Part shown: positions 1 to 7,278 of the stretch, piece after piece
How positions within the stretch are numbered: the first letter of the stretch is position 1
Layout of the letters: each line of letters begins with the position of its first letter
Source of the DNA: Candidatus Zhuqueibacterota bacterium
GTDB taxonomy: Bacteria > Zhuqueibacterota > Zhuqueibacteria > Oceanimicrobiales > Oceanimicrobiaceae
Assembly: GCA_029262055.1 (NCBI GenBank)
Contig: JAJDAD010000042.1
Coordinates: forward strand, 1-51,700
Length of the DNA stretch: 51,700 nt
Direction of reading: 5' to 3'
Made by a program: the position numbers and the translations under genes
The notes under the pieces: model-generated
The model's input: the letters and a program-made list of their open reading frames with translations, nothing else
Database searches by the model: none
What the model was told of the DNA's origin: nothing

Positions 1-651
1 CTGGATGATTTTGACAAAGAACTGGAGCGGCGTGGACACCGCTTTGTGCGTTATGCTGATGACTTCTTGATTTTCGTCAGAAGCAGACGCGCCGGCCTTC
101 GGGTCGGACGGAGCGTCGTCCGGTTCCTCAAGCAGCGACTCAAGCTGGAAATCAACCGGCAGAAGAGCCGACTTGTGCGTGCCGGGCAGTGCGAGTACCT
201 GGGATTTATTTTTCCGGGCAAGCGCATTGTTTGGGCACCCGAATCGCTTGAGAACTTCAAGTACAACATCCGCCGCCTGACAGCCCGCAGCTGGGGCATC
301 TCCATGCAGCTCCGGCTCCAGAAGCTGTCACGCTACATTCGCGGCTGGATGAATTACTACGGTTTGTCAAAGTACTATCGTCCCTTGCCTGAGCTGGACG
401 AGTGGATTCGCCGGCGTGTCCGCATGTGCTACATGAAACAGTGGCGCTGGACTCGCACGCGGATTCGCAATCTTCTGAGTCTGGGCGCATCGAAATCGCA
501 AGTGATTCCCGTGGGCATTAGCAGTAAAGGCCCGTGGCGACTAGCGCGAACGTATGCGACCCAACTCGGGATGAATAATGCCTGGCTCAAAGAACAGGGT
601 TTGGTCTCAGTTCGTGACCTCTGGATTGCGTTTCACTATCCCAACGGGTAG
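1..651 (+). CDS. ltrA: Group II intron reverse transcriptase/maturase, 5'-truncated by window edge
   Basis: The reading frame is open from base 1, so the protein enters the window already in progress. Residues 18-21 (counted from base 1) are YADD, the catalytic metal-binding motif of the palm of group II reverse transcriptases. It is followed by the rest of the palm and thumb and by the maturase X domain, which contains the family pattern YIRGWMNYYG. The C-terminus is short and basic with no HNH endonuclease domain, so the element probably lacks DNA second-strand cleavage activity. The protein would help the intron RNA splice and would copy it into DNA during retrohoming. The part seen is intact. 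Identification is secure; which intron class it belongs to is not. Confidence 0.92.
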   Translation: MDDFDKELERRGHRFVRYADDFLIFVRSRRAGLRVGRSVVRFLKQRLKLEINRQKSRLVRAGQCEYLGFIFPGKRIVWAPESLENFKYNIRRLTARSWGISMQLRLQKLSRYIRGWMNYYGLSKYYRPLPELDEWIRRRVRMCYMKQWRWTRTRIRNLLSLGASKSQVIPVGISSKGPWRLARTYATQLGMNNAWLKEQGLVSVRDLWIAFHYPNG

Positions 652-659
652 TGAAACCA

Positions 660-734
660 CGATGAAACGCCCCGTGCGGACCCGCACGCGGGGTGTTGTG
701 GGGAGGGCGGGAGAGAAACCCGCCCTTACCCGAT
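660..734 (+). ncRNA. Group II intron domains V and VI
   Basis: A domain V hairpin fits 666-697: an 8-bp lower stem (AACGCCCC with GGGGTGTT), a 2-nt GC bulge on the 3' side at 688-689, a 5-bp upper stem (GTGCG/CGCAC) and a 4-nt loop. This is the bulge position and stem geometry expected of domain V, and the catalytic triad would be CGC at 668-670. Domain VI fits 701-731, with stem GGGCGGG/CCCGCCC and an unpaired A near 728 as possible branch point. The fold was made by eye. Confidence 0.7.
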
Positions 735-745
735 TATGTCAAATC

Positions 746-1663
746 TTAATTTTCTTCAAAATAGTCTGAGTCAATCGTCTTCACTTGATAGGTATTTGCA
801 GTCGATAGTCCTACATTATTTTCTATCATCAAGTCCGCCAATCGCCCTCCATCAATCAGAATAATCTTGTATTCCACTTGCCCGACAAACTCATAAACAC
901 TGGTTGGAAAGGTCGATGTTGTAATGAATATTCCCTTCTTTGCTTTCTTAGATGCGAGTGCGCCTGTAAAATCCCGGATCTCTTTGACAGGAACAGGGTT
1001 TTCCCATCGCTTGGCTTGTAGATAGATTATATCAAGTCCTAGTTTGTCCTCCTTGATAATCCCATCAATTCCTCCGTCTCCAGATCTCCCCATCGCTTCT
1101 CCAGCGTCTTTTCTTGAGCCTCCATAGCCCATGGTGGTAAGCAGATCTATTACAAGTATTTCGAAAAAAGCAGGTGAACATTCCTTGACAATATCAAGAA
1201 CCTCCTTTGATAATTCAGAATGAAGTTTTTGATATGCATATTCAAGAGACTCTTCTGGCGTCTGGTCTGTACGGTTTTCGACAAGCTCGGTTCGAGCTGC
1301 ACTCCCGATTTCCTTTTCTTTTCTTACCGACTTAAACTCTACAAAGTCGTCATAACGTGTAAGGAACTTTGCCGTTATTTCTGATGGACTTTCTTTGAGT
1401 AGTTCAAGGCCTTTTTTCGTGATTCTAAAATGAGCTCTCCTTGGAGCAGTGAGCAAACCAGCCTTTTTCAAGTAAGTGGTTGCCCAGCCCACTCGGTTTC
1501 TGAATACTGGTTGGCGTCCACTCGGCAAGAGTGTTCTTAGCGCTTCGTCTGTCAATCCAAACTGAGCAGCTAGGGAATCATGTGTTTCGCTTAGTCCATG
1601 TTCTTTCTCGTCTGCAAGATGTTTGAGAAGCGGCAACATTATCTCTTCATAAGTCGGTATCAT
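746..1663 (-). CDS. mrr: Mrr-type restriction endonuclease (type IV, modified-DNA directed)
   Basis: This 305-residue protein has the two-part structure of Mrr. Residues 1-90 form a winged-helix N-terminal domain (PxYEEIMLPLL, LPSGRQPVFRNRVGWA, a pattern conserved in Mrr_N). Residues 160-280 form a PD-(D/E)xK nuclease domain with the family variant motif: D200 in GDGGIDG and Q216-A-K218 in YLQAKRW, with E168 upstream. Mrr family enzymes cut DNA carrying foreign methylation, so this is a likely defence gene against modified phage or plasmid DNA. It stands alone with no methylase or specificity subunit beside it, as expected for type IV systems. The ATG start at 1663 is preceded by an AAGGAC-like ribosome site. 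Its 3' end faces the group II intron. Confidence 0.93.
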   Translation of the reverse strand: MIPTYEEIMLPLLKHLADEKEHGLSETHDSLAAQFGLTDEALRTLLPSGRQPVFRNRVGWATTYLKKAGLLTAPRRAHFRITKKGLELLKESPSEITAKFLTRYDDFVEFKSVRKEKEIGSAARTELVENRTDQTPEESLEYAYQKLHSELSKEVLDIVKECSPAFFEILVIDLLTTMGYGGSRKDAGEAMGRSGDGGIDGIIKEDKLGLDIIYLQAKRWENPVPVKEIRDFTGALASKKAKKGIFITTSTFPTSVYEFVGQVEYKIILIDGGRLADLMIENNVGLSTANTYQVKTIDSDYFEEN

Positions 1664-2207
1664 AATCGTCCTTTTTCCATTCCTTATCTCGATACATAAC
1701 TATATATTCGGTGGGCCATAATTGCCAACCAGTGAATATGGCCCACCTAGATCAGTCCTACACGCTAAGTCTCGTCTTCCTCTCAAGCGTTTATTCGCTT
1801 GATAAACCTGAAATAATGGTTTATGCAGCACGTCGGGTCTCGTCTAGGAAGTTCGGCAGCCACGCTGGATAACAACTGCCGCGCTCTAGGGCGCCAACTA
1901 TTATATGACCTGCTCACGCGGCCATTTTGAATTGTCTATATCTGTACACTCTTAGAGTGGGATTGCTGTCTACACCTAGACATTTTATTAACCGGTTGGC
2001 CGGTCGGTTTTCAGTTACGGGCTTTTCTGCAACTGCGATTTGTCGACGACGAGTACTTGCAGGGATTGCTGCCAAAGCCAGAACATTCATTGCAAGCTCT
2101 GAGCAAGCAACTAAAGAGTTGGATGGTCTACTGGAGGTTCTCATCACCTGACCTCACCTTCGATTTGGAAGTGACTGCGTTACTTCATTGCAGCAGCATA
2201 AATGCCT
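1664..2207. other. Gene-poor spacer between mrr and the nucleoside operon
   Basis: I recognise no gene here. Short overlapping frames of 60-90 codons exist on both strands between 1914 and 2332, but none has a good ribosome site or family resemblance. The stretch holds three inverted repeats: 1710-1720/1737-1747 (11 bp, perfect), 1783-1789/1796-1802 (7 bp) and 1802-1808/1818-1824 (7 bp). It may be an insertion scar or an eroded mobile element. Confidence 0.5.
1710..1747. repeat. Perfect 11-bp inverted repeat
   Basis: GGTGGGCCATA at 1710-1720 is matched exactly by TATGGCCCACC at 1737-1747 with a 16-nt loop. It lies about 50 bp upstream of the mrr start. There is no T-run on either side, so it is not an obvious terminator. 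It could be an operator or a remnant of a mobile-element end. Confidence 0.6.
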
Positions 2208-3578
2208 CTATTCTTCGCCACGTTGGGATATCACAAACTCCTCTCTGTCAGGATCCCAATCTTTCTCTCCATCCGGGTCGATCAGGCCGTACAAGAGCGG
2301 CGGCTGCGGCACCGGGTCCGCGGAGAAGCTAAACGCCTGATTCAGCCGTTCTTCGTTGGCGGTTAGTTTTTGCCTGTCTTCCGAGTGGGCACACGCCAGC
2401 ACCTCACCTGTTTGTACTTTGTCCCCGACTTTCTTGCGCAAAACGATGCCGGCAGTGTAGTCGATACCATCTTCCATGGAAGCCCGCCCAGCGCCCAGCG
2501 CCATGGAGATGTTGCCGATCTCGCGGGCGTCGACGGCCGATACATACCCATCCCGGGGCGCAATGTATTCATAACAAAATTTGGCAGCGGGATAATCCTG
2601 CGGGTTTTTGACCAGGGAGACATCGCCATCCTGCATCTGGACGATTTGCAGGAATTTCTCAAAAGCCGCGCCCGAGGTGATTTTGTCCTGCAGGAGCGCA
2701 ATCCCTTCTTCGAGGCTCCCGGCTTTGTTGCCGAGCAGTAGCATTTGGGCGGAGAGAATCAGCGTCAGCCGGGTCAGATCCGCCGGGCCTTTGCCTTGCA
2801 GAGTGTCGATGGCTTCGCGGGTCTCCAGCCAGTTGCCGACGGTATTTCCGAGAGGTTGCTCCATCGCCGTAATGAGTGCTGCGACTCGCAGATTGAACCG
2901 GTCTGCCGTGGCTACTAATTTGCGACCGAGCTCCCAGGCTTCTTCTTTTGTCCGGAAAATCGCGCCGCTGCCGGCCTTGACGTCGAGAACCAGGGCGTCG
3001 ATGCCTTCAGCCATTTTCTTGCTGAGGATGCTGGCCGTGATCAGGGGAATGGAATTGACCGTGGCGGTGGCGTCGCGCAGGGCGTAGATTTTCTTGTCAG
3101 CCGGGGTCAGGTTGTCGGTTTGCCCGACCAAAACCACGCCGATCTTCTTGAGTTGCTCGTGCAGTTCGGCCATGGAAAGGTTGGTGCGGAAGCCCGGAAT
3201 CGCCTCCAGTTTGTCGAGGGTGCCGCCGGTGTGGATCAGGGCCCGGCCGGAAATCATGGGCACGTAGAGCCCGGCAGCGGCCACCAGCGGCGCGAGGATC
3301 AGGCTGACTTTGTCGCCCACGCCGCCCGTACTGTGTTTGTCCGCCGCAAAGCCTGCCAGCGCGCTGTGCTCCAGGACGATGCCGGAATCGCGCATCAGGC
3401 GGGTCAGCGTGGCGGTTTCGCCGGCGCTCATGCCCTGAAAGTAGACCGCCATCAGGAAGGCTGAAATCTGGTAGTCGGGGATGTCACCGGCGACATAGCC
3501 GGAGATCAGAAATTCCAACTCCTGTTCGGAAAGCTCGTTGCCGTCGCGTTTCTTGGAAATCAGGTTGACCTGGTTCAT
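2208..3578 (-). CDS. pdp: Pyrimidine-nucleoside (thymidine) phosphorylase
   Basis: The enzyme splits pyrimidine (deoxy)nucleosides with phosphate into free base and (deoxy)ribose 1-phosphate. The 456-residue length is normal for the family. The phosphate/substrate signature KHSTGGVGDK is at residues 81-90, and the long nucleoside-phosphorylase signature SGRALIHTGGTLDKLEAIPG follows about 30 residues later. The C-terminal barrel-sandwich region contains the usual GNxVGNxLE-like and RxxMEDGIDYTAGIVL segments. It is the last gene of the operon, 12 bp after deoC, and supplies the sugar 1-phosphate that the mutase and aldolase of the same operon would consume. Thymidine-specific versus broad pyrimidine specificity cannot be decided by eye; the gene could equally be named deoA. 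Confidence 0.95.
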   Translation of the reverse strand: MNQVNLISKKRDGNELSEQELEFLISGYVAGDIPDYQISAFLMAVYFQGMSAGETATLTRLMRDSGIVLEHSALAGFAADKHSTGGVGDKVSLILAPLVAAAGLYVPMISGRALIHTGGTLDKLEAIPGFRTNLSMAELHEQLKKIGVVLVGQTDNLTPADKKIYALRDATATVNSIPLITASILSKKMAEGIDALVLDVKAGSGAIFRTKEEAWELGRKLVATADRFNLRVAALITAMEQPLGNTVGNWLETREAIDTLQGKGPADLTRLTLILSAQMLLLGNKAGSLEEGIALLQDKITSGAAFEKFLQIVQMQDGDVSLVKNPQDYPAAKFCYEYIAPRDGYVSAVDAREIGNISMALGAGRASMEDGIDYTAGIVLRKKVGDKVQTGEVLACAHSEDRQKLTANEERLNQAFSFSADPVPQPPLLYGLIDPDGEKDWDPDREEFVISQRGEE

Positions 3579-3590
3579 GCAGTTGCTCTC

Positions 3591-4421
3591 TTAGCTTACG
3601 ATGCTGACACTGGCGGACGCCCCGATGCGGCTGGCGCCGGCTTCGACCATTTGGGTGGCGATTTCGCGATCGCGAATGCCGCCGGAAGCCTTGACGCCGA
3701 CTTCACGGCCGACCACTTTTCGCATCAGGGCAACATCGCCCATGGTCGCGCCCCCTTTGTTGAAGCCGGTAGAGGTTTTCACAAAAGCAGCGCCTGCTGA
3801 TTTGGAGAGCAGGGAACCTTTGATTTTTTCTTCGTCGGTGAGCAAACAGGTTTCGAGGATCACTTTGACGTGGCCCAGCGGCCGGGCGGTTTCAACCACT
3901 GCCCGGATGTCGCGCTCGACGTAGTCGTAGTCGCGCGATTTCAGTTTGCCGATATTGATCACCATGTCGATTTCGTCGGCGCCGTGCTCGATGGCGGTTT
4001 GCGTTTCAAACGCTTTGGTTTCGCAGGTGGTTGCCCCGAGGGGAAAGCCGATGACCGTGCACACCAGCACGCCTGAGCCCCGCACCAGGTCGCGGCATAA
4101 ACGGACCCACGACGGATTGACACAGACGGAAGCGAAACCATACTTTACGGCTTCCTCGCACAGCGTAGTTACCTGCTCCTGGTTCGCTTCCGGCTTCAGC
4201 AGCGTGTGATCGATGAGCTTGGCCATCTCCGTGTTGATCGGGCCGAGGTTGGGTCCGGCGCCGACGCGGGCGGCTCCGTTGTCGAGAATCTGCTTGACGA
4301 CTTCGGTGCGGCAGTCCGGACAGACCCAGCACCAGTTGCAGCTTGGCGCGCCCAAGTGCGCATGCCCGGAAGGACAGGCTAATTCATCGACCACTTTATC
4401 GACCATTGCATCAAGGTCCAT
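3591..4421 (-). CDS. deoC: Deoxyribose-phosphate aldolase with cysteine-rich, possibly shell-targeting N-terminal extension
   Basis: DERA converts 2-deoxyribose 5-phosphate to glyceraldehyde 3-phosphate and acetaldehyde through a Schiff base. The catalytic core starts near residue 64 ([13 protein letters not shown]). It contains the counterparts of the E. coli catalytic triad: D152 in EIDMVINIG, the Schiff-base lysine K215 in FVKTSTGF and K244 in VKASGGIRD. The first 60 residues are extra compared with ordinary DeoC. Residues 3-15 can form a short amphipathic helix ([13 protein letters not shown]), and residues 16-37 hold C16, H20, H22, C28, C31, C34 and C37 in a metal-site-like pattern. Because the upstream neighbour is a microcompartment vertex protein, the helix could be an encapsulation peptide. 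GAGG-type ribosome site (GAGG then 5 nt) supports the ATG at 4421. Confidence 0.95.
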   Translation of the reverse strand: MDLDAMVDKVVDELACPSGHAHLGAPSCNWCWVCPDCRTEVVKQILDNGAARVGAGPNLGPINTEMAKLIDHTLLKPEANQEQVTTLCEEAVKYGFASVCVNPSWVRLCRDLVRGSGVLVCTVIGFPLGATTCETKAFETQTAIEHGADEIDMVINIGKLKSRDYDYVERDIRAVVETARPLGHVKVILETCLLTDEEKIKGSLLSKSAGAAFVKTSTGFNKGGATMGDVALMRKVVGREVGVKASGGIRDREIATQMVEAGASRIGASASVSIVS

Positions 4422-4453
4422 TTTTTCCTCAAGTTCTGTTTGTTAAGGTGGTT

Positions 4454-4738
4454 TTATTTCAAATCGGATTCGACGTGCATGCCGTCGATGACTCCGACGA
4501 CGACCGCTTGCACCGGGATTCCTTCGTCACCCAGCAAGAGCCGGGCGGAGCTGCCTTCTTTGTTGATCAGCACCAGGTCGTTTGGCCCGGCGGACACCAT
4601 GTCGATGGCGATTAGGGAAGTGCCAGTCGGTGTTTCGGTATCCAGCTCAACCGGTTGGGCAATGAGTAACTTGTGCCCTTCCAGGTGGGCGTTCTTTTGC
4701 GTGGAGACAATGTCTCCAACTATCCGGCAGATCTGCAT
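4454..4738 (-). CDS. Bacterial microcompartment vertex protein (BMC-P, EutN/CcmL/PduN family)
   Basis: The 94-residue protein matches the single-domain pentameric shell protein family in length and pattern: it starts MQICRIVGDIVST, continues with the conserved GHKLLIAQPV strand, then a DMVSAGPNDLVL segment and the closing QAVVVGVIDG strand. Proteins of this family form pentamers that cap the vertices of icosahedral microcompartments. It begins 1 bp after the phosphomutase stop, without an obvious ribosome site of its own, so it is probably translationally coupled. DeoC follows 32 bp later. No hexameric shell (BMC-H) or tandem (BMC-T) gene is present in the window, so if a shell is made the other parts are encoded elsewhere. 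A non-compartment role of an orphan EutN-like protein cannot be excluded. Confidence 0.9.
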   Translation of the reverse strand: MQICRIVGDIVSTQKNAHLEGHKLLIAQPVELDTETPTGTSLIAIDMVSAGPNDLVLINKEGSSARLLLGDEGIPVQAVVVGVIDGMHVESDLK

Positions 4739-4739
4739 T

Positions 4740-6080
4740 TTAGAACCGCGTCTTTATTTCGGAGCAGAATTGTTCGGCTTCGGCGCCGGTCGGCGCCTCG
4801 GCAATCACCCGGATGATGGGCTCCGTGTTGGAAGCCCGAATATGCGCCCAGGAATTTTCACGCAAGATCTTGACGCCATCGGTAAAATCGAGTTCCTCGT
4901 GGGCATAATCTTCCCGGAGCTTCTGCAGCGCCGCTTCGGAATCGATATCTCCCAGTTGGACCTTGTCTTTGGTAATCACGTACTGCGGCAAGCTGGCGTT
5001 TAATTCGCTCAGCGTACCGCCGAATTCCGCCAGGTGCTGCAGTGTGAGCGCGATCCCTACCGGCGCGTCCCGCCCGAGATGGATGTCGGGCAGAATCACG
5101 CCACCGTTGCCTTCACCGCCGACGACAGCGTCAATTTCACGCATCTTTTTTGCGACATTGATCTCTCCCACCTTTGTCCGGTACACTTTTGAACCGGCGG
5201 CCAGTGCCACATCTTCGGTGGCTTTTGAGGTGGAGGCATTGATAGCGACGGGGCCGGACTTTCTGCTCAGGATATATTTCACTGCCAGTGCCAGCGTGCG
5301 CTCTTCGCCCAGGGCCTCACCCTTTTCAGAGACCAGCGCCAGGCGGTCCGAGTCCGGATCGACAGCCAGGCCCAGGTCGGCGTCGACGCGCTTGACTTCA
5401 TCGCAAAGTTCAGTCAGATTTTCGGGGACAGGTTCGGGATTGTGCGGAAACAGCCCCGATGGCTCAGCGTTTAAAGCAACCATCTCGCAGCCGAATTTCC
5501 GCAGCAGGAGAGGGACCATCACGGCGCCGGCGCCACAGACGCAGTCCGCAACCACTTTGAACCGGCGCTGATTTATTTTGTCGATGTCGAGGTAGTCGAG
5601 CGCTACTATCGCCTGCAGGTGCTCCTCAACGGCGTGCGAGTAGTGTACTTCCACGCCGATTTTGTCCCAGGCGGCAAACGGGAGATCCTGTTTTCTCGAG
5701 AGTGCCAGGACTTTTTCTCCCTGCTCTGCATCGAGAAACAGGCCGTCGGGTCCCAGCAGCTTCAGGCCGTTCCACATGATTGGATTGTGGCTGGCGGTGA
5801 TCATGATGCCGCCGGCCGCCTTGAAGCTTTCGACCGCCAACTGGGCCGTGGGGGTCGGGCAGATGCCGATTTCGATGATGTCACAACCCACTGACAGCAG
5901 GCCGGCCGTGACAGCTTTGTAGATCAGCGCTCCCGTGACCCGGGAGTCGCGTCCGACCACGATCTTGCCACCGTCAGCATAGACGCCAAAGGCTTGTGCA
6001 AAATTCATAGCGATTTCCGGTGTCAAGCCTTCGCCGACAATTCCGCGCACGCCGGAAACACTCACCATCAGACTGGACAA
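4740..6080 (-). CDS. Alpha-D-phosphohexomutase family enzyme (GlmM/ManB-like), possible phosphopentomutase role
   Basis: All four functional loops of the phosphohexomutase superfamily are visible: the phosphoserine loop TASHNP (S97), the metal loop DPDSDR (D241, D243, D245), the sugar-binding loop GEGNGG (322-327) and the phosphate-binding loop RASNTEP near 415. Family members move phosphate between C1 and C6 of hexoses, and some act on pentoses. As first gene of an operon with nucleoside phosphorylase and DeoC, it probably converts (deoxy)ribose 1-phosphate to the 5-phosphate; that is inference, since the usual phosphopentomutase DeoB is unrelated. I chose the TTG start at 6080: GGAGG sits 6 nt upstream and the protein then begins MSSLMVSVSGVRG, typical of the family. 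An ATG at 6068 and a longer frame to 6134 are alternatives. Confidence 0.88.
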   Translation of the reverse strand: MSSLMVSVSGVRGIVGEGLTPEIAMNFAQAFGVYADGGKIVVGRDSRVTGALIYKAVTAGLLSVGCDIIEIGICPTPTAQLAVESFKAAGGIMITASHNPIMWNGLKLLGPDGLFLDAEQGEKVLALSRKQDLPFAAWDKIGVEVHYSHAVEEHLQAIVALDYLDIDKINQRRFKVVADCVCGAGAVMVPLLLRKFGCEMVALNAEPSGLFPHNPEPVPENLTELCDEVKRVDADLGLAVDPDSDRLALVSEKGEALGEERTLALAVKYILSRKSGPVAINASTSKATEDVALAAGSKVYRTKVGEINVAKKMREIDAVVGGEGNGGVILPDIHLGRDAPVGIALTLQHLAEFGGTLSELNASLPQYVITKDKVQLGDIDSEAALQKLREDYAHEELDFTDGVKILRENSWAHIRASNTEPIIRVIAEAPTGAEAEQFCSEIKTRF

Positions 6081-6174
6081 TCCGAGCCTCCTTTTCGAAA
6101 CAAATGCTCGCGAGGACACATTCCGACTCAACAAGAGTAAGCAAATTAGTCGTGCCTCAGGACAGTGGAATGAA

Positions 6175-6191
6175 TTAAGTTTTAAACTTAA
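6175..6191. promoter_or_regulatory. Perfect palindrome, candidate operator of the nucleoside/BMC operon
   Basis: TTAAGTTT and AAACTTAA flank a single central T. The palindrome lies about 95 bp upstream of the mutase start in the divergent intergenic region. On the minus strand it overlaps a weak candidate promoter (TTTGCA, 17 nt, TAAGTT), so a repressor binding here could control the operon. No regulator gene is adjacent. Confidence 0.45.
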
Positions 6192-6222
6192 AGGTTTTCG
6201 GGACTAATGCAAAGCAAAATTA

Positions 6223-6251
6223 TTGATTTTCGCAAGCTTATGTTGTATCTT
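6223..6251 (+). promoter_or_regulatory. Sigma-70-type promoter for the exported-protein operon
   Basis: TTGATT at 6223-6228 and TATCTT at 6246-6251 are separated by 17 bp. The predicted transcription start near 6258 gives a leader of about 60 nt before the ATG at 6320. The same TATCTT -10 recurs in the promoter at 45138-45166. Confidence 0.6.
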
Positions 6252-6256
6252 GCGAT

Positions 6257-6271
6257 GTGCGTTTTACGCAC
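6257..6271. promoter_or_regulatory. Perfect short palindrome at the predicted transcription start
   Basis: GTGCGT, a TTT centre and ACGCAC form a perfect 6-bp inverted repeat. It sits on the predicted start point of the promoter at 6223-6251, a typical place for a repressor operator; it could also form a small 5' RNA hairpin. Confidence 0.4.
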
Positions 6272-6319
6272 TGTACTCGAGCGTAACATTGTCGGAATTT
6301 CGTGTAGCGGACTTCTCGA

Positions 6320-7249
6320 ATGAAGTTGGTAGCAACCTGCATTTGTCTTTTAATTTGTAGCTCCTCAATCTCAAGTCCCAGCGACTCCTCTCAACCAGCT
6401 GATGTAGAAATTGCGCGATCGATTCGCGCTGCCGTAAGGGACGCCGACCAGGAACTTTTGTCCGCAACCATCCTGGGCGATTGGCGTGATTATCTCAAAG
6501 TCGCAGCCATTAACCTGGATTTGCAGCTGCAGCCGCTGCTGTTGATCAAGTTCGATCAGGACGTCAGGTTTCGGGCACAACTGAAGCAGTTGATTGAATG
6601 GGAGTCGCACTGGGTGCGCATGGAGAGCGAGCACTACATCTATTACTCACGCCCGGAGCAACCGATCCCGGAATTGCTGCTCGGCATCCAGGACGCGCAT
6701 TTTCAGGAGTTGACTGGCCGGTTTGCTGTGACCCTCGCGGAAAAAATCCCCTACCGCTACGACCTGACCGTAGACGCCGGCCGGGTCCATCCGTTTGATG
6801 ACTTGCGGGGCGGAATCGTCTCCAGCCAGCCGTTCGATTTGGAAAGTGCCGCACTGGCGATTTTCAAGTCGATAAATCCCGACATCCCTTTCCTGACAGC
6901 GCCGCTGGCTAAGATTTATGGCAGTCACTACCAGAACCAGCCAACCTCGGAAGCGCACTTTACCCACTGCATGCGCAAGCTCAAAACCAGTGGCTATGTT
7001 TCTTTCCTGCAAGGCCGCTCGCAACAAGAACCGGAAAGCCTGGCGGACGCTACCCGGTCCAGCGCTTATGCCTTTGTATTCAAGCTGACTGAACGCTTTC
7101 AGCCGCCGCAGATCACGCAATTTTTGGCGGCGGTCAAAAGCGAGATGTCGGAGGCACAGGTCCTGGAGGCGTTTCAAGCGGCCTTCAATGTCACTTTGGC
7201 TGAGTTCGAAAGAGGGAGCGGGTTTCGTCAGATGGCCGCAAAATTCTAA
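6320..7249 (+). CDS. Exported protein of unknown function, perhaps a degenerate peptidase-MA-like protein
   Basis: The 309-residue protein starts with a hydrophobic signal segment (residues 3-18) ending in a serine-rich stretch; cysteines at 7, 8 and 13 leave open whether it is a lipoprotein. I do not recognise the family with certainty. The middle (MESEHYIYYSRPE, then a region resembling the place where peptidase-MA-like proteins carry their HExxH, then a gain of an FLTAPLAKIYG segment) recalls gluzincin-type relatives, but no HExxH is present, so catalysis of that kind is unlikely. It is the first gene of a three-gene unit: the Tat-exported protein begins 30 bp downstream and an ACE-like peptidase follows. 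All three products are exported, which suggests a shared envelope function. Confidence 0.75.
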   Translation: MKLVATCICLLICSSSISSPSDSSQPADVEIARSIRAAVRDADQELLSATILGDWRDYLKVAAINLDLQLQPLLLIKFDQDVRFRAQLKQLIEWESHWVRMESEHYIYYSRPEQPIPELLLGIQDAHFQELTGRFAVTLAEKIPYRYDLTVDAGRVHPFDDLRGGIVSSQPFDLESAALAIFKSINPDIPFLTAPLAKIYGSHYQNQPTSEAHFTHCMRKLKTSGYVSFLQGRSQQEPESLADATRSSAYAFVFKLTERFQPPQITQFLAAVKSEMSEAQVLEAFQAAFNVTLAEFERGSGFRQMAAKF

Positions 7250-7278
7250 GCGAATCTTCTGTTTGAAAAGGGGACACA

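Larger units (their letters stand above)
1..734 (+). mobile_element. Group II intron, 3' part (left end outside window)
   Basis: The element consists of the C-terminal part of an intron-encoded reverse transcriptase followed by RNA that folds like group II intron domains V and VI. The 3' boundary is placed after the AT at 733-734, because group II introns end in A-pyrimidine and this follows the domain VI stem; it could be off by a few bases. The 5' exon junction and domains I-IV lie outside the window. The intron ends about a dozen bases from the stop codon of the convergent mrr gene, so it inserted just behind that gene. Confidence 0.8.

Noticed and set aside
1914-2332. Overlapping small frames on both strands (up to 91 codons)
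   Set aside because: No family resemblance, no good ribosome sites, and the two strands are open over the same DNA; the last one overlaps the end of the phosphorylase gene.
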